In this document: positions 23,688-35,402 of the stretch, one piece after another | How positions within the stretch are numbered: position 1 is the stretch's first letter | Layout of the letters: every line of letters starts with the position of its first letter | The notes under the pieces: generated by a model | Told to the model about the DNA's origin: nothing | What the model saw: the letters and a program-made list of their open reading frames with translations, nothing else | Databases searched by the model: none | DNA from: Varanus komodoensis | Lineage: Eukaryota; Chordata; Lepidosauria; Squamata; Varanidae | Direction of reading: 5' to 3' | Length of the DNA: 64,000 bases | Assembly: GCF_004798865.1 (NCBI RefSeq) | Contig: NW_025335568.1 | Coordinates: forward strand, 52,666,618 to 52,730,617 | Program-made: the position numbers and the translations under genes

Positions 23688-24048
23688 ATAGCACCTGCCA
23701 CCATTAAACTGACAGATTTCTGTGTGAAGTAAATATTGAGAGAATAAGCTATTTTTCCCCTCAGGTACTACAGTCCGAGACAGAAGTCAAATGGGTTGGT
23801 GGAATTATGCCGATAAACTATAGGGAAGTCTATAATTTATGCTGTTTTTCTGTAAGGTTGCTCATTTTTAACAACCCATTTTCTTCTCTGACTTTCTTCT
23901 TTTGCATGTATTTATGTTCATTGTAGAAATGTTTATATAATGAGCTTTCAGTATCAGGGAATTCACACCTGTAACGAATTGGCTAGAACGTTCATATCTG
24001 TGGACAACTTGTAAAAACTGAAATGTATCATATGTATAAAAGTATAAG

Positions 24049-24054
24049 AATAAA
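24049..24054 (+). terminator. UBR2: candidate UBR2 distal poly(A) signal
   Basis: A canonical AATAAA about 2.2 kb after the UBR2 stop, followed within 20-30 bases by a GT-containing stretch. Unclassified repeat-like sequence begins about 240 bases later, which fits a gene end here. Confidence 0.5.
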
Positions 24055-24287
24055 TGCTTTAGGTGTTGACATTCAACTGAGGCTTGAACCTTTCTCACTT
24101 TTTTAAAGAAACATCTGCTGAGCGTAACAGTTGCTAGCTTGCATTTAAGAGAAATAGCCCAGATTTGCAGTATTTCTAGCTTCCAGCCTAAAGAAATTAA
24201 TCTTCAATTATTTATCACAGTCATCTCAGTCCAGTATTCAAACAACTTATCTATGCTTTATTTAATTAGTAGTGTGCATTGCAGAGC

Positions 24288-24880
24288 ATAGAAGTAGGAT
24301 TGGCCCTAGCTCATGCATCCTCATCAGGCAGCCAAACGGGAACAATGGCAGACTGAAGCACTTTTCCCCTGGCCCTGCCGAGAGAGCCTCAGTCGCTACT
24401 CTCTCGCAGTGGCATTTGCCACCATGGGATTATAGCTGGTAGGGCTCTCCAAAGCACTGGGGGCTGCTTCCTACTGCAGATGTGGGGCTATGGAGCTCCC
24501 AGGCTCTCACAAGAGCTCAGCCTGCCTCTCTCAGGGGCCCCACAACAGTGGCAGGGCCTGGCCAGGCAGGTAGGGCGAGGGAGCAGCAACCTGTAGGTTG
24601 CTCCAGAGAGCTCTGCTGGCTGCTCTCTCGCTGCACTGAGTGTCCCAGCATAAGACACTGGTGCAAATTGCCAGAGCACCTGCCAGAGGAGGCAGTGGGC
24701 AGTGGCAGGTTGGCAGAGCAAGTGGTGGGCCAACCAGCCATGGCAGCAATGCCTCTCTCAAGGTGGCAAGATACAATGGACTTTCACCTGCACTGGGTGA
24801 AAGCCACTCTTTGCTGCAAAAATGGGGGTTTGGAGCAAAAGCTAGATATGTTTTTGTGAACTTAAGTTGCTAACCTTAAA
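24288..24880. repeat. GC-rich unclassified, repeat-like block
   Basis: A sharply bounded GC-rich block in AT-rich surroundings just after the inferred UBR2 end. CTCTCTCG, GGCAGTGG and GCAGAG recur within it. All open frames overlap without a recognisable domain. No terminal repeats or poly(A) were found. Confidence 0.4.
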
Positions 24881-27349
24881 AAATGGATCATGATTCCTTG
24901 AATATAAGGAAATAGTGTTTGGGTCTTGGTTGTCGCAGGGACAACACTGAACTGTAACTACAAAGCTTACCTTAAGTAGTTCTTGTACATGTAACCACAT
25001 CCAAGGAATGTTTTGTTTGTCAGCATAGCAAACATTTTCAACTCTCCAAAATTATCCTCAGAGTGCTTTATTTGGCATTTTCTTCAATGTGGATATGAAA
25101 GGAATGTATGTTAAGAGTTTTCCCTATAATACAAAGAGATGGTTTGCTTTGCTGGAGATGACTGGGAAACAAACTGATGTAGACAGTGGAGAAAATCCCC
25201 AGGATTCCAGGGAAACAGGCTGCAGAGATGGAGAAGAACATACCTGCCCAGTGGGAGGTCAAAACAATCAAATGTACTTGTTGACACTGGGTAATAGTAT
25301 ATTTAAGTGTGCTAGAGAAGCAGGCCTCTCTGTTTGATACCTTCAATAATTTGTGTCTGGCTCCTTTTCTCTAATGTGGGCATAATCGAGAGATCCAAAG
25401 GACCAAACAAGCACAGGTCTGTTGGTCCATGTGCCCAGCAGGATTTTGCAGGTCCATCTTCTAAGAGCTGCCCAAAGCAGCTCTTGAGCGTCAAAGGATA
25501 CTCCTCTCCTGAGCAGCATTAAGTATGACACAACATCCCCAGAAGCTGAGATTGGCTGCCTTGTATTTGAAAAGTATTTAAAAGTACATGCTTTTATAAT
25601 GCACCCTTTTATTATGTATGTGGGTTGTTGTTCTGATGGGGAGTATGTGCAGCAGGGGAGCCACTGTTGGTGTTAACAGCAATTCCTAAAGCAGACAAAT
25701 GAACCAAAATACTTTTTTCTGGAACAGATCAGCAGAGCTCTCAGAAACGTATACTATTGATCAGTTCCACTTGCACTCATAAATGGCATGTGCCTTTCTG
25801 ATACAAAATACCACTATTGAGATGATGGGAAATCTTGCGTGCAGTTCTCAGAGGAGTCTTTTTGGCTACCAGGAAGGAAAAGATGAGGTTTAGCAGCCTG
25901 TGTGCTTGAACCCAAGTATATCAGAAGCACAGAAATGGTGCACCTGAGCTCCTTTGGCAAGAACAATGTATGGATGCTACAAAATTATCCGGTGGGGTTC
26001 ATGCAGGCACATTCATCTTGGTGGTGTATGAACAAACAAGTCATTGCAGTTGAAATCAGATAAGGCTTATATATCATCGGATGTCACTTTAAAGGCTATT
26101 TTTTCAGCAGAGTTGCTTTGCTCATTCAGTTGAAACGTACAAAGTGAAGTATTTACCAGCCATTGGTTTGAATTCAGATATAAGGTAATTGCATTTGGGC
26201 CCTACTGAATTTTATGTGAAAAATTAGGACTGAAGCCCATTGATCTCAATGGGAACAAAGGGCACCACATTTCATCTGAATCCAGTCATTGTGTTCTTCC
26301 ACATCCATCTCCCTATCCCACACACTGATTTTATCCTCTGGAGTATGCACATTCTTCTTGTATCTGGGTAATAGTTTAAAAAAGGGTAAGGATAGTTTGT
26401 CTTTGGGCTTGAAAATAGATCTCTGCATTTCCTGATCTGTTTCCTTGTTGGAAAAAAAAACGTCCAGGCATTTATCTCCCAGTAGGGAGCTGTTAGCATG
26501 TGATGATGTTCTATTTCTCTGGCCTTATCTCTTAATCAATTAACCTCTAATGCTCTTCTTTTAAAGAGCATTTAAAAAATCTCTTGGTCTTCTAAGGTCA
26601 ATGTCAGCTGTAATATGGGAGAATAGCAATACATTTCATTAACTTTGTAGTGTTTCTGAAATGCTTTTTAACATTCTACTGCTGCAATTACCAGTTTAAA
26701 GGAGGTCACCCTTAGTCCAAGTGGAGTCTTCTGCTTTTGCTATGTAAGCAGTACATACATAGAAGCAGCCATTGTCCGGTATTAGATGTCCAGGATAGAA
26801 GAATGCAAGCAGGTTAATCTTATAAATTGTATTAAGGTTACTTAGGAATAATTAGCTTGGAGGAAGCTGTGCATCTTTCCCAGTCTTTCACCAGATATTC
26901 TGTGCCTTGGGAGGAGCAAAGGAATTTTCTTTCTTCTTACATCACGATTAAATGCTTAAATTTCGGCAGAAGTAATGGGTTGCTGTCTTCACAGAGCTTC
27001 CTAATCAAATCAGTGCTCTGTATTTGGCATTTTTATAAAACAGAACTAGCTTGGAGATAGTTTGCTTTAAGCAGCTATTCTTTCCCAAAAGCAGGGAATG
27101 CTGCATAGTTGGAACTGAGCAGGTGTGGCTAAGAGGTCCAGTGGGCTTTGTCTTGATGGTAGGCAACAGCTTCACACATCCCATTAATGGCCTCGGTGTC
27201 TAGCATATGGATGCCAGTTCATGTAAATCAAAGGTGTTGCTCTTGCAGAGCATGTTTCTGAGCCAGCCCAAAGACAGTCATGCAAGCACTTGGGAAGGGC
27301 AGGAACAAGATTTCCACGTAGCAAGACAAAGCATTATACGTTGCTTCTA
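24881..27349. other. AT-rich spacer, nothing recognised
   Basis: No gene or well-defined repeat is supported here. A short perfect hairpin, AAGAGCTGC paired with GCAGCTCTT, lies near 25460-25485. Confidence 0.6.
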
Positions 27350-27470
27350 CCTTGTGGCCCTCCAGCTATTTTGACCTGCCACTCAGCCCTAAACAGCAAA
27401 GCCAGTGGTGAGTGATCATGGGAGCATAGATCAAGCCAACCTGGAAGGCTACAAGTTGCCCACCCTTTTT
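27350..27470. mobile_element. palindromic MITE, family C
   Basis: CCTTGTGGCCCTCCAGCTAT at the left and CCTGGAAGGCTACAAGTTGC at the right are partly complementary. The centre CAGTGGTGAGTGATCATGGG matches the family core seen in other copies. The BovB insertion begins directly after it. Confidence 0.6.
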
Positions 27471-27472
27471 CT

Positions 27473-27949
27473 GTGCAAACAGTTGTTAGTCGCGAAGTTG
27501 TGTCTGGCCCATCGTGACCCCATGGACAACATTCCTCCAGGCCTTCCTGTCCTCCACCATCCCCCTGAGTCCACCTAAGCTCACGCCAAGGAAGAGTGCA
27601 AAAGTTGGCTTGAACCTCAACATTAAGAAAACTAAGATCATGGCATCTGGTCCTCCCACTTCCTGGCAAAGAATTTTATTTTCCTGGGCTCCAAGATCAC
27701 TGCTGACCGGGACTGCAGTCAAGAAATTAAAAGACTCTTGCTCCTGGGAAGGAAAGCTATGGCAAATCTAGACAGCATACTAAAAAGCAGAGACATCACC
27801 CTGCCAACAAAAGTGAGTATAGTCAAGGCTATGGTTTTCCCAGTTGCAATGTATGGCTGTGAAAGCTGGACCATAAGGAAGGCTGAGCGCCGAAGAATTG
27901 AAGCCTTTGAATTGTGGTGCTGGAGGAGACTCCTGCAAGTGCAAACAGT
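27473..27949 (-). mobile_element. BovB (RTE) LINE with internal inversion and target-site duplication
   Basis: The left part (about 27482-27590) encodes on the - strand the ORF2 C-terminus MVEDRKAWRNVVHGVTM followed by the RTE tail. The right part (about 27592-27937) encodes on the + strand an earlier ORF2 region: VGLNLNIKKTKIMASGP, AMANLDSILKSRDITLPTKV, MYGCESWTIRKAERRRIEAF, WCWRRLLQV. Head-to-head order, with the 3'-most inverted residue on the outside, fits twin priming. GTGCAAACAGT occurs at 27473-27483 and 27939-27949, so the target-site duplication is 8-11 bp. Confidence 0.9.
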
Positions 27950-27960
27950 AGCTTGGCATT

Positions 27961-29149
27961 ATTCCAGCACTGCTGGATTCTTTTGAGATGGAGGCATGGG
28001 AGCTCCCTGCCTGAATTGACCGTTGTGTCTCTGAAGGGTGGGTGCTTTTGACCTCAAATAGGCCAGCAGCTGCCCAGTTCCAACATCCATTCAGCTGAGA
28101 ATTCTTGACAGAGAGCTAAACATGTTCAGAGAATGTGTACTTCTGAGTGTTTCTTTTACCACTCTTCAAAGAAGGGAAATTTTATGGCAGCCCTTCCAGT
28201 GGAGGATTGTTTTCTGTAAAGTAGGACACATGACCACCCTATCCACAATCTGGAGGAAGCAGGGAATGCCCTATAATTTTCATGATCTGTTGTTTGTTGG
28301 TTTGTGAAACTATCCATGGCAATTTTCATACTTTTCCGAAGGAGTTTTGGAGCGGAACTAGGCTGGCAAGGTTCACAGTAAGCTATTTGGACTGACTTGT
28401 GACATTCTACAAATTTGTATTCCCTTTGTATATCTGGTGGTGAATACTGAGGGACTGTATAGGATCACTTCATGTGCTATATTTTAGGTGCCTAGCAAAG
28501 ATACTTTCTGAGGATGCCTGTAAATATAGAGATTGGGAAGTGAGCCCAGAAACTTCATGCTACCAGTGAATTGCTGGAAGAGTCTTTTGTCCATCTTCCC
28601 AGAAATTAATTAAATCTCACTGAAGGAGAAGCAATTTTTTTTAAAAAAAAGCAAAGCAAAAAGCCCAGGTAAGCGAACTCTAAAGAAGAGACTGTCAACA
28701 AATTCTGCTGTTTGTATTGCTTTTCTGTATATTTTACTGCTTAGAATTTTGAAGTGCAAACTAGCCTAAGTGCCTTGATGATATATAAATCCAGTAAATA
28801 AATCTGTGTTCATAGAGCAGAAGTGTGGCAGGAGATGCATGTTTTATCCATTTATTACATGGTTATCTTTTATTTTTTCATCAAAGCTTTCAAAGTGGAT
28901 TCATAGGGTTCCCATGCAGGTATTGGCATAATCCAAATCTGCTGTTGCACCATGTTTTCCAGTGATGACCATTAGTCAGCCCTTACCTATCCTGGCTGTA
29001 CTTCTATCCAGCGTACACTAGCTGGCAAACTCAAGTTCTTTGTGGTCTTTGTGCATCTCATATATGGGGGCTCTGGACTTATGTGGATCTCCATTCAAAA
29101 AGCCTACTACATAGTTGAAGAATTTTGGGTGGGAAAACTTCATTGCCAC
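27961..29149. other. spacer without a recognised gene
   Basis: AT-rich sequence with no convincing coding potential. A LINE/SINE-tail-like stretch (GTGCCTTGATGATATATAAA, then AATAAATC) lies at 28730-28803. Confidence 0.5.
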
Positions 29150-31115
29150 AGTAAGAAAATAAGAAAAGCCATGCTGAATCAGACCAAAGGTTCATCTCGT
29201 CTAGCACTTTGTCCACACCGTAGCAAACCAGCTGCCCACAGGATCCCTCGAGCAGGATGGATGTGAACCCACATTTCTCAGCACTTGGTGTATGCAGGCG
29301 TGCCACCTCTGGTAAAAGAGGGAGCACATAGCCAGCAAGGCTAGTAGCCACTGATAGCTACTATCATCAATCTGTCCAGTCCCTTGGCAGCCATCTCCAC
29401 TTAATGTGGCAGCAAATTCTATAGTTGTGTGAAGAAGTAGTTCCTTTTATCTGTCCTAAACCTCCCACCAGTCAGCTTCACAGGATGGCCCCAGGTTCAA
29501 ATGTTATGGGACAGGGAGAAAAATGTCTCCCTCTCTACTTTCTCTATACCATGCATTTTTTAAACACCTGTATCATGTCTCCCCTTACCTGTCTTTTTTC
29601 TAAGCTGAACAGTCCCAGTTGTAGCTACTTCTCATAGGGGAGCTAGTCCAGTTCCCTGATCCTTTTTGTGGCCTTCACTGTACTTTTTCCAATTCAATAC
29701 TGTCCCTTTTCAGGTAAGAACTGAACACAATATTCCAAGTGCAGTCACACCAAGGGAGGTAAGATTTTGGCAGTACTATTTTCTGTTCTGTACCTAGTTA
29801 TGCTGAGGACTGAGTTTGCCTTTTTCACAGCAGATATGCATTGGATAACATTTTCATTGAACTATCCACTATGACCTCAAGATCCCTTTCTTGCTCAGTC
29901 AGTGATAGCTCACATCCCGTCAAGAAGTCAAGATTGCCATTTATTCCCACCCTTCATCTTCTGTTCTTTAACCAGTTAGTGATCCATAAGAGGACCCCCT
30001 CCCCTTTTATTCCATGACTGCTGAGTTTGCTCAGAAGCCTTTGGTGAGGAACTTTGGTCCAATGGGATCGCCTCTGACTATATGTGTCTTGACCTCAAAC
30101 TACGGCCTGCGGGCTGGATATGGCCCACCATGCTTGTTTATCCGGCCTGCCTCGGAGCTTTTGGAATCGCTTGGAGAAAACGAGCGAGTCCTAAAGCTCT
30201 GAGCCGGTGCAGGCGTACTCAGTGGGGAAATGGCTGTGATCGTGCCCACCTTTCTTATATGAAGCATGCCCGCGATCATACCTGTCTTCCCTGCACGATC
30301 ATCCTTGGGGTGGGGTGGGGAGATGGTCATGCTCGTGGTCATGCTCATGCAGGGAAGACGGGCACAATTGTGGTCGTGCCGGGGTGCAGGGTGAGATGCC
30401 CTGCACAATCACACCCATCTCCCCCCGCCAGCACAATCACAGACATTGTAGCTATGTCCCATGAGCAAGCGCGGAGCAAACATTTTTTAATTTAAAAAAA
30501 AATGTAATTAATTTTAATTTTAAATTTATTTAAATTTATTTCATTTTTATTTAATTTTAATTAATTTTTAATGTGCAGTGTGCATAGGAATCCGTTCATA
30601 TTTCTTTCAAACTATAGTCCAGCCCCCCAACAGTCTGAGGGGCAGTAAGCTGGCCCCCTGTTTAAAAAGTCTGAGGACCCTGGTCTTGACCTTCTCAAAG
30701 AACACTGATAAGTTAGTGAGACAAGACTTCCCCCTGCAGGAGCCATGCTAATTTTTTTCAGCAGGGCTTGTCCTGTGTGCTTACATGTTCTATCCTTAAT
30801 TATGCTTTCAAGCAGTTTACCCAGAACAGATGTTAAGCTAACTGGCCAATAATTTCCTTGGAACCCCCTGGATTCTTTTTAAAATTTGGTGTTACATTGG
30901 CCATTCTCCATTCCCCTGGTACAAGTGCTAATTTTACGAACATATTAAATGTTTTGGTAAGAAGGACAGCAATTTAATGTTCGAGTTCTTTGAGAACTCT
31001 AGGATGGATACCATCTGCTCCTAGGGGGTTCCTGTCCATTCCCTCAGTTCTCTCTTGAGAGTCATTGTGATAGGTTTCCTGGGAAATTCTCTCTTGTTCA
31101 GTGAAGTATTTCAAA
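29150..31115 (-). mobile_element. CR1-type LINE 3' half, interrupted by a hAT element
   Basis: The + strand shows the antisense of a long CR1 3' region. It begins at the element's 3' end (AAGCCATGCTGAATCAGACC), runs through TCATGTCTCCCCTTACCTGT and AAGCTGAACAGTCCCAGTTG, then CCTTTTTCACAGCAGATATG and TTATTCCATGACTGCTGAGT. It resumes after 30690 with TTAGTGAGACAAGACTTCCC and GATGGATACCATCTGCTCC. The match is to a family known from reptile genomes; the 5' part is missing. Confidence 0.8.
30086..30690. mobile_element. hAT-superfamily non-autonomous element with 8-bp target-site duplication
   Basis: GTCTTGAC flanks the element at 30086-30093 and 30683-30690. The left end CTCAAACTACGGCCTGCGGG and the complement of the right end, CAGGGTCCTCAGACTTTTTA, share the CTCA(A/G)ACT core of hAT ends. 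The left end appears about 7 bp shorter. The interior has repeated GGTCATGCTC and GATCATGC-like units, then an AT-rich stretch of TTTAATTT words. No transposase frame is seen. Confidence 0.75.
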
Positions 31116-31144
31116 CTCCTGAAGTTTTATTTCAGCTTGTCTGA

Positions 31145-32040
31145 GTGTGCATGGGCCTAAGGATGCCCTTTCTTAACAGTGTTCACCGTGGTACTAAGCT
31201 TCCACCCTCTGACAGGAACTTCCTCTGCCTTAGGGAAGAACAGAAAGTGGAGATGTGTGCCAAATGCCAAGCTTTTACAAAGCAAGCAGAGTGCAGAAGG
31301 TTGTGTGCTGTTTTCCAGAAAGGGGGATTTGAATCAGTGGGTGTGCTGCCAATGTGCTCACCTTGGCCTACAGATATTGAGGCCTACTTCTTTCCTAAAT
31401 CAAGTCCTACCCATGGTCTGTTTCAACCCACCTGCACCTGGGCTGTTGTTGACACTTATGGTGGCTAACAAGCTGTCCCAAAAGATGGAGCACAAAAATT
31501 TTCTGAGCCAAAGAAGGGAAAAGAAAGGGAAGGGTTCCTAGAGAAGATGAAAAAGGAGTTGATATTGCAAGCTACTAATTCGATGCTATGCTTAACAGAG
31601 TTGACACCAGCTGTACCTCCTTCTGGATTCACTCTTCCAGCACTGCCAAATTTGCCAATACCAATCCAGCACAGCAGACTTGAGGTGTTTTGCCAACTCC
31701 AGTACCAACCAGAAAGCCTGATGACCACTGCAGCCAATCTCTGTCTTGGTATAGCCACTGACCATCATGTTACAGAGCATCCCAGATTTGATGGTTTCTA
31801 GACCTCATTCCTCAGTTTAGAGAGAATGTAGGTTTTACGAGCATCCTAGATACAAATCGCATTCTTCACAGCAGACTGGGATAGTATTCTGAGCACATAC
31901 TATTTGGAAGACTTGCATGCCATGGATGAAAGTTTGACATTCACAGTATGTTAAGAAAACCTTCCTCAATACTGTGCCTTACCTTCAACAGCACCTTCCA
32001 GTACAGATATTCTTGATGCCTCTATCATGCATGTTACCTG
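31145..32040. other. unclassified coding-like remnant, possibly retroelement gag-like fossil
   Basis: Open frames near 31145-31541 include EMCAKCQAFTKQAECRRLC, a CxxC-type stretch loosely like gag-type regions of DIRS-like retroelements, and a Pro-rich stretch near 31600-31700. If so, it is an old broken copy. Similarity is impressionistic and no ends are seen. Confidence 0.2.
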
Positions 32041-32054
32041 CTAAAGTCCTACTG

Positions 32055-32410
32055 AAGCAATAGAATCATAGGAACATAAGAACAACCATTTTGGATCACT
32101 CCTCCAGCATTTTGTTTGCACAGTTGTCCATTAGATTTGCACAGGAAACTTGCAAGCAGGACATGAACGCAAAGACACCCTGCAGGTGAACATTGGCATA
32201 CTGCCTCCGATCCTGGAGGCAGCATATAGCCATCAGAACTAGGAGCTATTGGTAGCCTTCTCCTCCAGGAATTTCTTGAATCCCATCTCAAAGCTGTCTA
32301 AATTGATGCACACTGTGGAAGGCTCTTCATTTGTTATGTGGGCAAGTGGTATGACAGGGTGTTACCCCAGACTTTCATTCTGGGTGATCCATTCTATCAA
32401 GTTGGCTACT
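32055..32410 (-). mobile_element. CR1-type LINE 3' fragment
   Basis: The + strand begins CATAGGAACATAAGAACAAC and has TCCTCCAGGAATTTCTTGAA then TCCCATCTCAAAGCTGTCTA, the antisense pattern of a common reptile CR1 3' end. Diverged. Confidence 0.55.
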
Positions 32411-33858
32411 CCCATCCAGTTTACTTAAGTCATGCTAAGGCAAAGTCAGTGGCATTTGGGAAACAAATCTCTTGCTGAGCTCCTCAGAATGGCCACCTGG
32501 CTGAAAATTAGGCTGGAGCCCATTAGGGACCTGCACACTGGGATGGCGGGGGAGGATTCCCAGCAAAAAGTCCACACTTGTAGAAGTTTTTGGGAGAGGT
32601 CTCCACGGAGGGGCAGAGTCCCTGTGTGTGTTGCAGAGCAACCATGAAAAAGAACAAGTACAGTTAAGCAACCTGTCTTTGTTCTTTACATAACATGTAA
32701 ACAGCAAAGTCCCCATGCATGTGACACAAAACTATGTGGAGAGGTTTTTTTCAGGCCATTAAGCCATTACAAATCCCTCCAGTAAGAGATCAGTTGACAA
32801 GTGAACAAAAGCCAGGAATAGCTGTAAGCACACCAATAATGCAAATGGAGGAAAACACTTCATTAAACACATTTCAGCCTTTTTTTTAGTAAGTACTCTC
32901 TAAATACAGTTTTGTAAACAGCTACATTCACATTTGCAAAACGGCACCTACACACATATTTAAATGGCATTTACAGTATCACAGAGTCTTTTGTTGGATA
33001 GGACAAATAAATATTACAAATTGCATAATACAAAGCAGAACTTCAGGAACTGGAATCTTACACAATAATCATGTATTTTCCAGTTACTTTTTCTATTATC
33101 TGTTTCCACCTTTGAATGGGTAGCCTTCACCATTAGGTTGTGTCCCTGCTAAGCAGAGGGGGTAGCCAAACCAAAGGGGAAGGGCAGTTTTGTTTTTAGT
33201 TGACCTGTCGTATAGGAAGTAACATAACCCAGTGGTAGAGCTTACCCATCTGTGGAGGATAGAAGAAAAAAAATGTACAGAACAATCTCAATTTCACTTA
33301 TTTTCCAGACAGAACATAATGTTTCCAATGCCTTGACACAAACCAGTTTCTACAGTCTCCATACATCTAACAGGAGTTAGGGTATCTTTGAGATCAGAGG
33401 TGATCATCTGTTTTTTTAATGAAAAACCAAGTAGATTGATAATGGCAGTAAGAGAATGTGTTCAATTGAAACACAATCCAGAGATGGTAGAGACAGAGCC
33501 ACACCTAAACGAAGTGATGGTCTCAGACAACCATTTGTAAGATTGCATTAAGTTCAGACGTGACACAATAAACTCTTTGAAACTTTTCATTAGTACTCAC
33601 ATGCCAGATATGGAGCACAGTGCCACAAAGGGCTTTTTGAAACCTTCATATTTAAACTCTTTCCCAACTGTTCATCCTCTGAAAATCTGTCCCATACACT
33701 TGGTCAAGGTCAAAGGTAAACAAAATATTTCTAACCTATTTGTTACTGTACACATTAACCTGTAATTGTTTTCTTGCTGAACACTGCTGCCATTCGCAAG
33801 ATATACATTTCCTCCTTTCTACAATCTAGTTTCAAAAATGGGATGGTTATGAGGCATA

Positions 33859-33935
33859 GTGTACAATCCTATGCATGTTTAGACAGAAAAAAGTATTCCA
33901 GATCCCACCATGCCTCAGCCAGTTCCACAGGGTGG
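33859..33935. mobile_element. palindromic MITE, family A (one arm)
   Basis: ACAATCCTATGCATGTTTAG then ACAGAAAAAAGT is almost identical to the left arm of the copy at 8624. The right arm is absent or too diverged. Confidence 0.6.
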
Positions 33936-34674
33936 GGCATATGGGGTATTGGAAGGCATTTTCTAATAATTATGTTCAAAGATGGGCTGCATCTTTGGAA
34001 GTTAACGCCAAAGTTCCAAATATTTTCTATGCAGATACCAGTGAAGGATTTGGAAATGGGGGAGAAAATGAATGTAACAAAAGGTCCTTGTTCAAAGGAA
34101 AAAATTAGAATGTCATAGCTCAAAACCAACCCAGTTTGTAAAAGGTTTGATAAGGTAACCATTGAATCCTTCCTGTCTTATTGATACCCAAGGTTTGAAC
34201 TTGTTGTAGCCTTCCTTCACCTCCAGCATTTACCTTTTTCCTTTCTGTGTTTGTAGTTAAAACTCTTGTTTGTATGCCTGTCTCTAACTACTAGAACCAA
34301 CTCCTTGCTGGTATTTTCATCAGTTGTACCTCCACTGTCCAGTTTGTTTAGATTGCTAAACTTCCCCCACAGCACTCATTTTTCTTACATCTTTGTCCTT
34401 GTTCCTTACTTTATGTCGTAACAGCTCCAGTGTTTTAAGATTACATCTAATGCTTATTTGCCTATCACGAGAACAGACACTGCAACCAGAAAGTATTGCC
34501 CCATTCCCCTGGCACATTCCCTCAATCTGCTCCAAAGGGTTGGAAGAACTCCTGGGGCAGATATGGGGGAAATCAACCCACATACTGTTGGAGGACGTCT
34601 TTTCTGGCCATCTCCATATCTGCTGCATATTTAGACAGACCCATTGTCTGTCTCCCTGAACTCATAACTGCATG

Positions 34675-34852
34675 TATTAACCATGATGCCATAGTGCATG
34701 CAGAAGGTCCCAGCTGTAGCCTCAGTCTCTTCCTTCTCCAGTTAGAAAACACCTGGGGAGCAAAGCTGACACAGTGGAGAGTAGGTGGGCACCCTTGCAA
34801 AGAGACAGTCTACATGGACTGCTGGTCTAATTTAACATAAGGCAGCTTTGTA
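34675..34852 (+). mobile_element. tRNA-derived SINE, second squamate type
   Basis: The head GTGCATGCAGAAGGTCCCAG and the end GGTCTAATTTAACATAAGGC then AGCTTTGTAT fit the same family as 19930-20068. Confidence 0.6.
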
Positions 34853-35396
34853 TCATCATATGCAAACTAAATGGATGCCTCAAAGTGCCTTCCATCTTTC
34901 TCCTCTTGCAAATCTCCCTCAATTTAGCTGCTTGACCCTGCTTGAGCAACTCCAGCCTGCTCTGATTACCATCACGACAAACACAGGCATTTAGACAAGG
35001 ACCTGGTCAACTCCGTTTACTTCATAGCACCTGGGATTCTGCTTGAGTGACCTAGCCGTAGGATATTGCTTTCTCTTGGTAAAGGCTTACCTGGCAAATG
35101 CAAGTGTCTAAATGTAGTGTATATATAAATGAATTCTTAAATATAAAATATAAATTTCATATAGAACAAAGATAAAATCTCTTTACATTGCTAATTCTCC
35201 CAGTGTTCCATTCTAGCAAAGAAAATTAAAAGGTAGGTGTTATGATCACTATGTTCCAGATAATATATAATCCTGCTGGATTATATATTTTGGATTCGGA
35301 ATGCATTCTCTGTATGGTGTCTTCTGTAAGCTAAGTGCCAAGCCCAGCTTGCTCTGCATTACATCTGATTCACTGAATTAATGTCTGAATCTTGCC

Positions 35397-35402
35397 TTTA
35401 TT
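35397..35402 (-). terminator. PRPH2: candidate PRPH2 poly(A) signal
   Basis: TTTATT on the + strand is AATAAA on the - strand, about 1 kb past the PRPH2 stop. It is the first canonical hexamer I noticed. Low confidence without transcripts. Confidence 0.3.

Larger units (their letters stand above)
21839..24075 (+). other. UBR2: UBR2 3' untranslated region
   Basis: AT-rich non-coding sequence without recognisable transposons follows the stop codon. Two AATAAA hexamers, at 23682-23687 and 24049-24054, are candidate polyadenylation signals. The second implies a UTR of about 2.2 kb. A run of 15 C lies at 23261-23275. The 3' end is inferred, without transcript support. Confidence 0.65.

Noticed and set aside
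30082-30495. 137-codon open frame in the GC-rich part of the hAT-like insert
   Set aside because: No similarity to a transposase; it follows the GC-rich repeated words of a non-autonomous element.
33205-33265. Possible tRNA-like head (CAGTGGTAGAGC)
   Set aside because: No B box or SINE body follows at the expected distance.
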